A stretch of DNA of 64,000 bases. Source: Salinispora oceanensis (GTDB taxonomy: Bacteria; Actinomycetota; Actinomycetes; Mycobacteriales; Micromonosporaceae). The position numbers were made by a program, and so were the translations under genes. Positions 53,593 through 63,018 of this stretch are shown piece by piece. The DNA lies in the NCBI RefSeq assembly GCF_000383575.1, contig NZ_KB911579.1, positions 4,921,424 through 4,985,423 on the forward strand. The letters are read 5' to 3'. Under the pieces are notes generated by a model. It saw nothing but the letters and a program-made list of their open reading frames with translations, made no database searches and was not told the origin of the DNA. The stretch's first letter is position 1. Each line of letters opens with the position of its first letter.

Positions 53593-54213
53593 CTACTCGA
53601 AACGGGACGGGTCCCCCGCGCCATGCCGCAACACCTCTGGCTCGTCGCCCGACAGGTCAACCACGGTGGTCGGCTCCTTGCCGCAGTCGCCGGCATCCAC
53701 CACGCCGTCGAGCACGTGGTCCAGCCGTTCCTTGATCTCCCACCCCTGGGTCAACGGCTCCTCCTCCCCAGGCAGGACCAGGGTGCTGGAGACCAACGGC
53801 TCACCGAGCTCGGCCAACAATGCCTGGGCGACGGCGTGGTCGGGCACCCGCACTCCAACGGTGCGCTTCCGCGGATGCAGCATTCGGCGCGGCACCTCAC
53901 GGGTGGCCGGCAGAATGAAGGTGTAGCTGCCCGGGATGCAGGACTTCACCAAACGGAACACTGCGTTGCTGATCTGCACGAACTGACCGAGCTGCGCGAA
54001 ATCCCGACAGACCAGCGTGAAGTGGTGCCGCTCGTCGAGCCGGCGAATCTCCCGGATCCGGTCCAGCCCGTGACGATCACCCAGCTGAGCGCCGAACGCG
54101 AAGCAGGAGTCCGTGGGGTAGGCGATCAAGCCACCGTTCCGGACCAGCCCGACGACCTGCCGCAGGGTCCGGGGCTGCGGGTTGTCCGGATGCACGTCGT
54201 AGTACCTCGCCAT
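53593..54213 (-). CDS. Sua5/YciO/YrdC-family protein (threonylcarbamoyl-AMP synthase-like)
   Basis: 206 residues. GLIAYPTDSCFAFGAQLGD is the nucleotide-binding KxxR/PTDT-type entry, IREIRRLDERHHFTLVCRDF follows, and PGSYTFILPATREVPRRM is the family core. The protein lacks the C-terminal Sua5 domain, so it is of the YrdC/YciO type. The substitution PTDS for PTDT and the HHFTLVCRD segment point to YciO, whose role in tRNA t6A synthesis is less certain than that of YrdC. Divergent from the FkbM gene. Confidence 0.87.
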   Translation of the reverse strand: MARYYDVHPDNPQPRTLRQVVGLVRNGGLIAYPTDSCFAFGAQLGDRHGLDRIREIRRLDERHHFTLVCRDFAQLGQFVQISNAVFRLVKSCIPGSYTFILPATREVPRRMLHPRKRTVGVRVPDHAVAQALLAELGEPLVSSTLVLPGEEEPLTQGWEIKERLDHVLDGVVDAGDCGKEPTTVVDLSGDEPEVLRHGAGDPSRFE

Positions 54214-54285
54214 GGGCCGAGCCTAGTGGCTCGCAAGTGTGCCGCCGAGGTAGCCCGGCTCCGGCCCGGCGTCTAGGGTCCGTTC

Positions 54286-55056
54286 GTGCCCGTCAACCTC
54301 GAGGTGGTCGATGCTCTCCGGGCCGACCCCGCCGCCAGCTCCCTACGCCCCTCGCTCGACCTCTCGTACGGTGACCCCGGTCGCACCACCGCTATGGACC
54401 GCTTCCACACCCAGTTCGTCCGCCCCGACGATCTCGTCTTCGACATCGGGGCCCACGTGGGCGACCGCACCGCCAGCTTCCGCCGGCTGGGTGCCCGGGT
54501 GATCGCCGTCGAGCCGCAACCACTCTGCGCCCGGAGCATCCGGGCCCTCTACGGCGACGACGATCAGGTAACGGTGGTGGAGGCGGCGTGCGGCATGGCG
54601 ACCGGCCTCCTGGAACTCCACATCAACTCGGCCAACCCCACTGTCTCTACCGTGTCACCGCACTTCGTCCAGGCCGCCGACGGCGCCGAGAACTGGCAGG
54701 GGCAGGTCTGGGACGCACGGCTGGCCGTCCCGGCCACCACCCTCGACGTCCTCGTCGCCGAGCACGGCCTCCCCGCCTTCGTCAAAATCGATGTTGAGGG
54801 CTTCGAGGATGCCGTCCTCGCCGGATTGAGTCACCCGCTGCCGGCGTTGTCGTTCGAGTTCACTACGGTCGCGCGGGCGGTGGCCCACCGAGCGCTCGAC
54901 CGCGCCGTCGCGCTCGGCTTCACCCGCTTCAACCTGGCCCTCGGGGACGCGATGGCGCTGGCCGAGCCGGCCTGGCTGACCGCCCCCGCGCTGGGTGCGC
55001 TCCTCGACTCCCTGCCGCACTCCGCCAACTCCGGTGATGTCTACTGTCGTAGGTAG
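54286..55056 (+). CDS. FkbM-family SAM methyltransferase
   Basis: 256 residues. LVFDIGAHVGDRTASFRRLG is motif I, VIAVEPQPLCARSIRALYG follows, and the FkbM hallmark block VKIDVEGFEDAVLAGL is near residue 166. Such enzymes O-methylate sugars or natural products. GTG start. It stands alone between a Sua5-like gene and pncB, so no pathway is suggested by its neighbours. Confidence 0.88.
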   Translation: MPVNLEVVDALRADPAASSLRPSLDLSYGDPGRTTAMDRFHTQFVRPDDLVFDIGAHVGDRTASFRRLGARVIAVEPQPLCARSIRALYGDDDQVTVVEAACGMATGLLELHINSANPTVSTVSPHFVQAADGAENWQGQVWDARLAVPATTLDVLVAEHGLPAFVKIDVEGFEDAVLAGLSHPLPALSFEFTTVARAVAHRALDRAVALGFTRFNLALGDAMALAEPAWLTAPALGALLDSLPHSANSGDVYCRR

Positions 55057-55118
55057 GCCACTATCGACCGGCGCTATTGACGACCCGCCAACGGCCGGGG
55101 GCAGACTGACGTGGGGCA

Positions 55119-56471
55119 CTATCCCGACTGCCTGCCGGTGCGACCCGAGCGGGCTGCCGCTGCCACCCGCTCGTGCAGGCCGGCGAGCTCCGGGCTGACC
55201 GTCACGGCCGGCGGAACCGGTTTGGTCAGCCGTCGGGCTGGCTCGGGCAGCCATGCCAGGTCCGCCTCGAATCGGTCCCGCGCGGCCCGTACCGCCTGGG
55301 CCGCGGCAGCGGTGTCGAGCCGCCGTCCGGCGCGCATGACCGGCACGAGCAGCGGCTCCCGGCCTGGCGGCGACGCTTCGGTGTGCAGCCCGAGGAGGTC
55401 GCCGTCGGTGCCGCTGGGGTCCCGGAAGACCTGCTTCGCGCCCGGCAGGGTGACCTTGCCCGACGACAGCTTCACCACTGGTCGGTCGCCGTAGCTGACC
55501 AGCTTGTACGCGCTGTCCAGGGACGGCGCGTCCGCGGAGACCCCCATCCTGGTGCCGACGCCGTACCCGTCGATCGGGGCATCGGCCGCGACCAGCCCCG
55601 CGATGGCCTCCTCGTCCAGGCCCCCACTGGCCATGATCTTGACCTCGGTCAGGCCCGCCGTGTCGAGGATCTCGCGGGCCTGCCGGGCCAGCGCGGCCAG
55701 GTCCCCGGAGTCCAGCCGGACCCCCGCCGGACCGCTCCGTCCGAGCTCCGTGAGGACATCAACAGCAGCCTGTACGCCGGCTGGCGTGTCGTAGGTGTCC
55801 ACCAGGAAGATCGGGTTGACCGGGAAGTCGCTTGCAAAGGCGCGGAAGGCAGCCCGCTCGTCCGGGAACGCCTCCACGTACGAGTGAGCCATCGTGCCGG
55901 ACGGTCGCAGCCCGTACCGACGGGCTGCCTCCACATGACTGGTCGCGGCGAACCCGACGATCGCAGACGCCCGGGCGACGCCGGCACCCGCCGCCAGCCC
56001 ATGGGTACGGCGGAACGAGAAGTCGACCAGCTCCGCGCCACCGGCGGCGAGCCGACACCGCGCCGCCTTACTGGCGATCGTGGTCTGGAAGGTGATCAGG
56101 TTCAGCAGACCGGTCTCGACCAGCTGCGCCTCGGCGAGCGGTGCCGTGACCTCGAGCAGCGGCTCGTCGGCGAAGACGATCCGCCCCTCCGGCACCGCCC
56201 GCACGTCTCCGGTGAACCGGAGCGGGGCGAGCGCCGCCAGGGCCGACTCGTCGAATCCATGGACATCCCGCAGGTACGCCAGCTCGTCGTCAGCGAACGA
56301 GAAGGTCTCCAGAAACGTCAGCGCCTCGTCGAGCCCGGCGGCCACCAGGAAGCCGCGGCGCTCCGGCAACCGGCGGGAGAAGAGGCTGAAGGTGGCGGGT
56401 GCGGTCAGGTCGTGGCGCAGGTAGCTGGCGGCCATCCGAAGCTCGTAGAGGTCGATCTGGAGACCGGTCAT
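55119..56471 (-). CDS. pncB: Nicotinate phosphoribosyltransferase
   Basis: 450 residues. Makes nicotinate mononucleotide from nicotinate and PRPP in the NAD salvage pathway. TGLQIDLYELRMAASYLRH opens the protein; FSFRRTHGLAAGAGVARAS and GTMAHSYVEAFPDE (with the phosphorylated His) follow. GVRLDSGDLAALARQARE and the glycine-rich IDGYGVGTRMGVS phosphate loop complete the family pattern. ATG at 56469-56471 with GGAGGAGGG upstream; the frame open to 56570 has no extra support. The neighbouring pdxY gene is also a cofactor-salvage gene. Confidence 0.94.
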   Translation of the reverse strand: MTGLQIDLYELRMAASYLRHDLTAPATFSLFSRRLPERRGFLVAAGLDEALTFLETFSFADDELAYLRDVHGFDESALAALAPLRFTGDVRAVPEGRIVFADEPLLEVTAPLAEAQLVETGLLNLITFQTTIASKAARCRLAAGGAELVDFSFRRTHGLAAGAGVARASAIVGFAATSHVEAARRYGLRPSGTMAHSYVEAFPDERAAFRAFASDFPVNPIFLVDTYDTPAGVQAAVDVLTELGRSGPAGVRLDSGDLAALARQAREILDTAGLTEVKIMASGGLDEEAIAGLVAADAPIDGYGVGTRMGVSADAPSLDSAYKLVSYGDRPVVKLSSGKVTLPGAKQVFRDPSGTDGDLLGLHTEASPPGREPLLVPVMRAGRRLDTAAAAQAVRAARDRFEADLAWLPEPARRLTKPVPPAVTVSPELAGLHERVAAAARSGRTGRQSG

Positions 56472-56602
56472 GTCGCCCTCCTCCACGGGTGTCCGGACCG
56501 TCCGACGCTGGGCGGTCCGGACACCACCAACTCTGGTCGAAGCAGGGTCGCGATGTGCCGGGAACGGCACATGCGCCGCCAGAGGTGTCGAGTAGCTCTG
56601 GA

Positions 56603-57454
56603 TCAGCGCAGTCGGCGGGCGGTGAAGCCCGACGGCGGGCTGGCGATCGACTCCTGGGCCGCGACCAGTTGGAGCTCCCGGGTACCCGCCGCCAACGTGG
56701 CCTCGAAGATCCGGAAGATGCTTGCGCTGGTGCGCTCCAGCGCGGTCGCGGGCGAATCAGTGGTCCACAGGTGCGCGAGGTAGAGCGCGGCCGTGACGTC
56801 CCCGCCCCCGTTCGGACTGATCGGCAGCATCGGTGTGGTCACCGCCCAAGCCCCCTCCTCGGAGACAGCCACCAGCTCCAGTTGCTCCTCCGGCAGGTCC
56901 CGGTGGAGCACGCTGGTGACCAGCACGTGCCGCGGCCCGGTCGCCCGCACCTTGTCGACCGCCGCGAGTAGCTCCGCCAGCGTCTCGGTCCGACCGCCGG
57001 CGAGATACTCCAGCTCGAACTGGTTGGGCGTGATGATGTCCGCGTTCGGTACGACCGCGTCACGCAGGTACTCCGGGATTCCGGGACGAGCGAACATCCC
57101 CCGCCCCACGTCGCCCATCACCGGATCGCAGCAATAGACGGCGGCGGGGTTGACGGCTTTCACCCGGCGGACCGCGTCAATGATCACCTCACCCATCGCC
57201 GGGTCGCCCTGGTATCCGGAGAGCACCGCATCGGCCTGGGCGAGCACTCCGCGGTCGGCGATGCCCGCGATGACCTCGGCGACATCCGCAGGCGCCAGCA
57301 GCGGCCCACGCCATGCGCCGTAGCCGGTGTGATTGGAGAAGTGGACCGTCAGTACCGGCCACACCTCGTGGCCGAGGCGTTGCAGCGGAAAGACGGCGGC
57401 TGAGTTACCGACGTGGCCGTAGGCAACCGACGACTGGATAGACAGGATTCGCAC
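56603..57454 (-). CDS. pdxY: Pyridoxal kinase
   Basis: 283 residues. Phosphorylates pyridoxal to pyridoxal 5'-phosphate in B6 salvage. LSIQSSVAYGHVGNSAAVFPL at the N-terminus, LSGYQGDP, YCCDPVMGDVGRG, and NADIITPNQFELEYLAG are diagnostic of PdxY. The catalytic GGGD (with the aspartate base) is at SPNGGGDVTAALYLAHLW. It lies 131 bases upstream of pncB on the same strand; a shared transcript is possible. Confidence 0.94.
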   Translation of the reverse strand: MRILSIQSSVAYGHVGNSAAVFPLQRLGHEVWPVLTVHFSNHTGYGAWRGPLLAPADVAEVIAGIADRGVLAQADAVLSGYQGDPAMGEVIIDAVRRVKAVNPAAVYCCDPVMGDVGRGMFARPGIPEYLRDAVVPNADIITPNQFELEYLAGGRTETLAELLAAVDKVRATGPRHVLVTSVLHRDLPEEQLELVAVSEEGAWAVTTPMLPISPNGGGDVTAALYLAHLWTTDSPATALERTSASIFRIFEATLAAGTRELQLVAAQESIASPPSGFTARRLR

Positions 57455-57574
57455 CCGACCATCATCGTGGTTGGGGCCGCGCCAGTTCCCACTACCCCCG
57501 CCCCGACGTGCCCGTTCAGCAGAAGCGGCGCGGAGTGGAGGTAGTATCGCAGCAGCTCAGAAGGGGGGCCCGAG

Positions 57575-57910
57575 ATGTCCGATACTACCAACCATCGGCC
57601 CGTAACCGGCAGCGGCCGTCCGAACGAGGTGAGCGACCCACTGCTGTGGGGGCTGGCCCTCAACGTGGCGGACGCGCACCAGCCGGACGCCGCAGGCACC
57701 GAATGCGTGAACCTGCTCTGCGCCGGCCAGGTCTGGCCCTGCACCGCCTGGCAGTCCGCCCAACGCGCGCTTCGGATGGCCCAGACACCACCCGGGCAGC
57801 GGCCCGCCGAACCGTGGCGCGGGCGGACGGACGAGTGGAGCGCCTCCCACGCCGGCCCGCCGCGTCCCATCACACCGGAGCAGCAGCGCCACCGCGACAT
57901 CGCCGCCTGA
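57575..57910 (+). CDS. Conserved actinobacterial hypothetical protein (111 residues)
   Basis: ATG-started small protein. The central segment AGTECVNLLCAGQVWPCTAW has three cysteines in a pattern reminiscent of the small Cys-containing protein at 28256-28507, followed by QSAQRALRMAQ. The C-terminal third is polar and proline-rich. No known domain. The upstream AGAAGGGGGG is a loose ribosome site. It is followed by two hairpins before htpG on the opposite strand. Confidence 0.7.
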   Translation: MSDTTNHRPVTGSGRPNEVSDPLLWGLALNVADAHQPDAAGTECVNLLCAGQVWPCTAWQSAQRALRMAQTPPGQRPAEPWRGRTDEWSASHAGPPRPITPEQQRHRDIAA

Positions 57911-57982
57911 GCACCGGTCGCCGCACGGCGACCGGTGCGTTCAGTGCCGCTACCCGGGGGCGCCGGCGCTGCCAGCGCCCCC
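57911..57982. terminator. Two tandem hairpins between convergent genes
   Basis: A perfect 13-bp stem (57911-57923 with 57926-57938, 2-nt loop) starts one base after the small-gene stop. A second stem GGGGGCGC/GCGCCCCC (57956-57963 with 57975-57982) ends 11 bases before the htpG stop. Together they separate two convergent transcripts. Confidence 0.7.
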
Positions 57983-57993
57983 GGCGGCGCGGA

Positions 57994-59904
57994 TCAGAGG
58001 GTACGAGCGAGACGCTCGGCGAGGATCCGAGTGAAGCGGGACGGGTCGGCCAGTTCGCCCCCCTCAGCGAGCAACGCCATTCCGTAGAGCAGCTCGGCGG
58101 TCTCTTTCAGTGACTCCTCAGTGACACCCTGCTCCTGAGCCTTACGCAACCCACTGACCAGCGGGTGCGTCGGGTTCAGCTCGAGAATCCGCTTTACCTG
58201 CGGCACCTCGTGCCCCATCGCGCGGTACATCTTCTCCAGCGTCGGCGTGATGTCCTGCGCGTCACCGACCACGCAGGCCGGTGAGGTGGTCAGCCGGGCG
58301 GAGAGGCGGACCTCCCGAACCTGGTCGGCGAGGGTACTGCCCAGCCAGGTGAGCAAATCGGCATACTCGGTGCGCTGGCGCTCCCGTTCGGCCTCGGCCG
58401 CCGAGCGCTCCTCCTCGGTGTCCAGGTCAACCTGGCCCTTGGCGACCGAACGCAGCGTCTTGCCCTCGTACTCGCCGACCCGCTCCACCCACACCTCGTC
58501 AACCGGATCGGTGAGCAGCAGCACCTCGAAGCCCTTGGCCCGGAACGCCTCCATGTGCGGCGAGTTCTCGATGGTGGTGCGGTTCTCGCCGGTGGCGTAG
58601 TAGATGTCAGTCTGGCCGTCCTTCATCCGCGTGACGTAGCCGGCGAGGTCGGTCGGCTCGGCCGGATCGTGGGTGGAGGCGACGGAGAGGAGCTCCAGGA
58701 GTGAGTCCCGGTTCTCCGTGTCGTCGATCAGCCCTTCCTTGACAACAGCACCGAACTCGGTCCAGAAGGTGCGGTACTTCTCCGGCTGGTTGGCCTTGAG
58801 GTCCTTGACGGTGGCGAGGATCTTCTTGACCAGACGGCGGCGGACCACCTGGATCTGCCGGTCCTGCTGGAGTAGCTCGCGGGAGATGTTGAGCGACAGG
58901 TCGTGCGCGTCAACCACGCCCTTGACGAAGCGCAGATAGCCCGGCATCAGCGCTTCGCAGTCCTCCATGATGAAGACGCGCTTGACGTAGAGCTGCACAC
59001 CACGTCGTCCCTGTGGGGAGAAAAGGTCCAGCGGTGCGTGGGTGGGGAGGAAGAGCAGCGCCTCGTACTCGAAGGTGCCTTCTCCCCGCATGTGCACGAC
59101 CTCGAGCGGGTCGGCCCAGTCATGGCTGACGTGCTTGTAGAACTCGTGGTACTCGGCCGGCTCCACCTCGTCGCGGGACCGCGCCCAGAGCGCCTTCATC
59201 GAGTTGAGCGTCTGCACCTCGGTGGTCGGCTCGCCCCCGTCGGTGCCGGGCTGCTCGACCGCCATCCGGATCGGGTGGGCGATGAAGTCGGAGTACCGCT
59301 TGACGATCTGCCGAATTGTCCACTCGGCGGCGTAGTCGTGCAGGTTGTCCTCGGAGTCGGCCGGCTTGAGGTGCAGCGTGACCGCCGTTCCCTGCGGAAC
59401 GTCCGCGGCGGAGGCGATCGTGTACGTGCCCTCCCCGCTCGACTCCCAGCGGGTGCCGTCGGTCGCTCCCGCCTCCCGGGTGACCAGGACAACCCGGTCG
59501 GCGACCATGAACGCCGCGTAGAAACCGACGCCGAACTGGCCGATCAGCTCCTGCGACGCCTCCGCGTCGGCTGACTCGCGCAGCTTACGGAGCAGCTCCG
59601 CGGTGCCGGACTTGGCGATCGTGCCGATCACCTGAACGACCTCGTCGCGGGACATCCCGATCCCGTTGTCCCGCACGGTCAGCGTACGTGCGTCCGGGTC
59701 GACCTCGATCGCGATGTGCAGGTCGGCGGTGTCGACGTCGAGGTCCTTGTCCCGCAGCGACGCCAGGCGCAGCTTGTCCAACGCGTCGGAGGCATTCGAG
59801 ATCAACTCGCGCAGGAAGACATCCTTGTTCGAGTAGATCGAGTGAACCATCAGCTGAAGCAGCTGGCGTGCCTCCGCCTGGAACTCCAACGTCTCACTAC
59901 TCAC
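57994..59904 (-). CDS. htpG: Molecular chaperone HtpG (bacterial Hsp90)
   Basis: 636 residues, typical length. GHKL ATPase domain at the N-terminus: FLRELISNASDALDKLRL (catalytic Glu and Mg-binding Asn), VRDNGIGMSRDEVVQVIGTIAKSGT, and QFGVGFYAAFMVADRV (lid). Middle-domain blocks GVQLYVKRVFIMEDC and SLNISRELLQQDRQI follow, with a dimerisation domain at the C-terminus. ATG start; no HAIR/HspR or CIRCE operator was recognised upstream. Confidence 0.96.
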   Translation of the reverse strand: MSSETLEFQAEARQLLQLMVHSIYSNKDVFLRELISNASDALDKLRLASLRDKDLDVDTADLHIAIEVDPDARTLTVRDNGIGMSRDEVVQVIGTIAKSGTAELLRKLRESADAEASQELIGQFGVGFYAAFMVADRVVLVTREAGATDGTRWESSGEGTYTIASAADVPQGTAVTLHLKPADSEDNLHDYAAEWTIRQIVKRYSDFIAHPIRMAVEQPGTDGGEPTTEVQTLNSMKALWARSRDEVEPAEYHEFYKHVSHDWADPLEVVHMRGEGTFEYEALLFLPTHAPLDLFSPQGRRGVQLYVKRVFIMEDCEALMPGYLRFVKGVVDAHDLSLNISRELLQQDRQIQVVRRRLVKKILATVKDLKANQPEKYRTFWTEFGAVVKEGLIDDTENRDSLLELLSVASTHDPAEPTDLAGYVTRMKDGQTDIYYATGENRTTIENSPHMEAFRAKGFEVLLLTDPVDEVWVERVGEYEGKTLRSVAKGQVDLDTEEERSAAEAERERQRTEYADLLTWLGSTLADQVREVRLSARLTTSPACVVGDAQDITPTLEKMYRAMGHEVPQVKRILELNPTHPLVSGLRKAQEQGVTEESLKETAELLYGMALLAEGGELADPSRFTRILAERLARTL

Positions 59905-60033
59905 GCCGTGTCCTTTCGTCCCATGTCCGGATCGTCGGCAGACGGCAAGGCCCCCGACGACGTGTCGCCCGAAAGGATACGAGCCCCCGGCGCGGGCCGG
60001 GGCGGCGACGCCCCGGCCGTGCGTCGGGCCTGT

Positions 60034-61284
60034 TCAGGCCCGCCGCCGCCCCCGCCCCCGACGACGCCGCCCCGGCCCGCGCCGGGGTCGACGGGCCAGG
60101 CGCACGAACAGTACCGCCAGCCCACCCACCCCGATCACGGCCGCGACCAGCAGCGGCCCGGGGCCGGTCAGCCCGTCCGGGAGCGAATCCTCAGCGGCGG
60201 CCCGAGTGTCGGCGGCCGCAGGCGGGGCGGACGGCGAGGCGATCAGCTCACCCGGCTCGACGAGGTGACCGACCGACGCGTCCCGAGGCAGCGCGAAGCC
60301 CCAGTCGAGCAGAGTGGCACCCTGCTCCCAGCCACGCAACGGCCGCGCCTCGGCGCCCAGCAACGTGACCACCAGGCGTCGTCCATCACGCTCGGCCGCG
60401 CCGACGTACGTGTGCCGGGCCAACATGGTGAAGCCGGTCTTGCCACCGAGGGCCCCCGGATAGTGGTCGATGAGAGAGTTCCCGTTCTGGATCTGGAAAC
60501 CCTTCCTGCCGAGCGCCTCCTGGTCGGGGATCTGGTGGGTTTCGGTCAGCGCGTACCGCTGGAAGGCCGGCTCGGCGAAACAGGCCCGGGCGATCAACGC
60601 GAGATCGTAGGCACTCGTGAACTGACCCTCCCCGTCCAACCCGGACGGTGTGACCGCGTGCGTCTGCCGAGCTCCCAGCTGCTCGGCGAACTCGTTCATC
60701 GCCCGGATGCCCCCAGCCCGACCCTCGGCACCGCCGCCGAGGCGGGCGAGGACATTCGCCGCGTCGTTGCCGGATTGCAGCAGCAGGCCAAGCCAGAGCG
60801 TCTCCACCGGATACTGCCCGCCGACGAGCAGGCCCACCGCCGACGAGCCGGGCTCGATGTCCAGATCCTCCTTCGTCACCGTGACCACCTGCTCCGGGTC
60901 GAGGTCCGGCAGTAGGGCGGCGGTCAGCAGCAACTTCTGCACACTCGCCGGGGTGGCGTACTCGTGCGGGCCACACGCACCCAGCACCTCGCCGGTGTCA
61001 AGATCCGCAACCAGCCACGAGGTCGCGGTCACCTCCGGCGGCTGGGCGCCATCAGCCGGGACCACCAGGCCGGGGGTGGCCAACGCCTCCCCGCCGACCA
61101 CCTGGTCCGCAGCCACCGCCGGCGGCGGGGAAGGCCGGGGCGGCCGGGACGGCGTTGACGCCGGCACGCTGGCCTGCGGGCATGGCACCACCGTCGGCGA
61201 GGGTGCGGCGACGGTGGGCGATGCGGGCACCACGACGGGGAGCAGCAGGACGCTTGAGGCAGCGGCCAGTAGCCGATTTCTCAC
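60034..61284 (-). CDS. D-alanyl-D-alanine carboxypeptidase, DacC-like (S11)
   Basis: 416 residues. Motifs SVQK (S114-K117), SGN (171-173) and KTG (282-284). Signal peptide RLLAAASSVLLLPVVV, then a Pro/Ser-rich spacer, and a C-terminal membrane segment (LLVAAVIGVGGLAVLFVRLA) followed by a very Arg/Gly-rich cytoplasmic tail. The same architecture as 49901-51115, to which it is clearly paralogous (both share GLLLQSGNDAANVLARLGGG). It acts on cell-wall stem peptides. Confidence 0.93.
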   Translation of the reverse strand: MRNRLLAAASSVLLLPVVVPASPTVAAPSPTVVPCPQASVPASTPSRPPRPSPPPAVAADQVVGGEALATPGLVVPADGAQPPEVTATSWLVADLDTGEVLGACGPHEYATPASVQKLLLTAALLPDLDPEQVVTVTKEDLDIEPGSSAVGLLVGGQYPVETLWLGLLLQSGNDAANVLARLGGGAEGRAGGIRAMNEFAEQLGARQTHAVTPSGLDGEGQFTSAYDLALIARACFAEPAFQRYALTETHQIPDQEALGRKGFQIQNGNSLIDHYPGALGGKTGFTMLARHTYVGAAERDGRRLVVTLLGAEARPLRGWEQGATLLDWGFALPRDASVGHLVEPGELIASPSAPPAAADTRAAAEDSLPDGLTGPGPLLVAAVIGVGGLAVLFVRLARRPRRGPGRRRRGRGRRRA

Positions 61285-61316
61285 GTCCGGGATCCTAGCT
61301 AATAAAGATCAGCAAA

Positions 61317-61367
61317 CCGGGCACAGGCACCACGACCGCGATCGGAAAGCACGCCGCCCGTGCCCGG
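61317..61367 (-). terminator. Hairpin terminator
   Basis: 12-bp stem with one mismatch (61317-61328 with 61356-61367), directly after the stop of the small minus-strand gene ending at 61370. Confidence 0.5.
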
Positions 61368-61369
61368 CC

Positions 61370-61630
61370 TCAGGTCAGGGGCCGCTTGAGGTGATAGCGG
61401 TGCACCTCGGTGCTGCCCTGGACGTTGTTCACGTCCTCGGCCGCGGCGACCAGCTCCCACCCCTCGCGCCCGACCCGGTTGAGGTGGGCGATCGCGGTGT
61501 CGCCATAACTGGTGACATCTCGGCGGGATCCGTCTGGGCCATACCAGACGAAGCTGACGTGAAAGTTGCGGCCCTGCCCTTGGTAGCGGCGGACCAGCAG
61601 TGCGTATTCCCAAGCGACCATGGACTCCAT
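61370..61630 (-). CDS. DUF4177-like small protein (86 residues)
   Basis: MESMVAWEYALLVRRYQGQG, then the hallmark LNRVGREGWELVAAAED near residues 50-66. The WEY...LN..G..GWELV pattern is that of DUF4177-type proteins, here with YHLKRPL at the end. A larger frame to 61990 exists but is antisense to the aminotransferase. Two ATGs (61630 and 61621) are possible. Function unknown. Confidence 0.75.
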   Translation of the reverse strand: MESMVAWEYALLVRRYQGQGRNFHVSFVWYGPDGSRRDVTSYGDTAIAHLNRVGREGWELVAAAEDVNNVQGSTEVHRYHLKRPLT

Positions 61631-61698
61631 TATGAGTGTCCATCGAGGACCACACATCAGGGGGTGGTCACCCTTTGCCATGCCGCAAACGCGAAGAG

Positions 61699-63018
61699 TC
61701 AGAACACCCCTGGTCCCGGGTCCCGCCGCGTCACCTCCGCCGCGACGAGCGCGGCGAGCCGACCCAACCCGCGGTCGATATCGTCCCGGGTGACCGCGCT
61801 GACCGACAACCGCAGCGCGTGCACCGGCACACCGTCGCCGTAGAAGTGCGCCATCGGGGTCCACAGCACCCCGTGCTCCCGGGCGGAGCGGTGCAGCAGC
61901 GCATCGTCCACCGGAAACGGCACGGTGACCACCACGAAGAACCCACCAGCGGGCACCGTCCACCGTACCGACGAGCCGGCCGGGAACCAACGAGCCAAGC
62001 CATCAACCAGGTAACGCAGGTTCTCGGCGTAGACGGCGCGCTGTCGGACCGTTGCCGCGACCAGGCTGCAATCGTGGGCGAGCAGCACACCGCCGACCAC
62101 CGCCTGGGCCACCGGCGAGGTGTTCACCGAGACCATGCTCTTGACCTTGGCCAGCTGGTCGGCGAGGAGGCCCGGCGCACCGTCGGCGTCCCCCACCGAC
62201 TGGTCGGCCACCACGTAGCCAACCCGTGCGCCGGGCAGCACCGTTTTCGCGAACGATCCCAGGTATACCACCTGACGATTGGTGTCCAAGGCCTTCAACG
62301 TGGGCAGCCGCCGACTCTGCGTGGCCGGGAAAAGTCCGTACGGGTTGTCCTCGATCAGGAGCAACTCCTCCTCGGCGGCCAGGTCCAGCAGCGCCCGCCG
62401 GCCGGCCAACGAAATGCTGGTGCCCGACGGATTGGCAAAGTCCGGCATCAGATAGCAGGCGCGCGGACGCAGCCCCTCCGCCCGGGCCCGATGCACCTGG
62501 CCGCGCAGGTCCGCCAGGTCCACCCCGGAGTCCGTCGTCGCCACCGGGCGGACCGGAAAGTCCAGCAGCCGTGCTGCTCCGGTAAGCCCCACATAGGTCG
62601 GCGCCGCCGCGAGCAGGACATCCCGGGGACCGGCGCGTAGCGCCCGCAGCACCAGGAACATCGCCTCCTGGCACCCGACGGTCACCACGATCGCCTCCGG
62701 GTCGACCGTCATCCCCTCGTCCACGGCGAGGTTCCGGGCGACCAGGTGATGCACGATCCCCTTGGTCCGCCCGTACTGGAACAGGGTGCGATGCACCTGC
62801 ACCGGGTCCTGGCCGAGGTCATCGACCAGGTGCTGCCGAAAGATGTCCAGGTACCGGTGCAGTGCCGAGAACTCGAAAAACTCCTCGTACGGCCGGCCAG
62901 CGGCGAGTGACACCGCGTCCGGGTAGTCCTGCGCCACCTCGTTCAGGAAGTTCATCGAGTTCAGAGCCGGATCGTCTAGCGCCGGATGCAGGTCGGCCAA
63001 GTGCAGTTCCACGATCAC
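61699..63018 (-). CDS. hpgT: 4-hydroxyphenylglycine transaminase-like aminotransferase (HpgT)
   Basis: 439 residues, fold-type I PLP enzyme. PLP contacts: EDNPYG near residues 223-228, and the Schiff-base lysine K258 in GSFAKTVLPGARVGY. The GTG start overlaps the TGA of the Hmo gene (GTGA); a frame open 16 codons further upstream is just the neighbour. The hmo-hpgT order and coupling are those of hydroxyphenylglycine operons in glycopeptide and CDA clusters, where HpgT aminates 4-hydroxyphenylglyoxylate. General MocR-like aminotransferases are the main alternative. Confidence 0.85.
   Translation of the reverse strand: MIVELHLADLHPALDDPALNSMNFLNEVAQDYPDAVSLAAGRPYEEFFEFSALHRYLDIFRQHLVDDLGQDPVQVHRTLFQYGRTKGIVHHLVARNLAVDEGMTVDPEAIVVTVGCQEAMFLVLRALRAGPRDVLLAAAPTYVGLTGAARLLDFPVRPVATTDSGVDLADLRGQVHRARAEGLRPRACYLMPDFANPSGTSISLAGRRALLDLAAEEELLLIEDNPYGLFPATQSRRLPTLKALDTNRQVVYLGSFAKTVLPGARVGYVVADQSVGDADGAPGLLADQLAKVKSMVSVNTSPVAQAVVGGVLLAHDCSLVAATVRQRAVYAENLRYLVDGLARWFPAGSSVRWTVPAGGFFVVVTVPFPVDDALLHRSAREHGVLWTPMAHFYGDGVPVHALRLSVSAVTRDDIDRGLGRLAALVAAEVTRRDPGPGVF

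Noticed and set aside
55173..56783. 536-codon plus-strand open frame
   Set aside because: Antisense to pncB and pdxY, which are certain.
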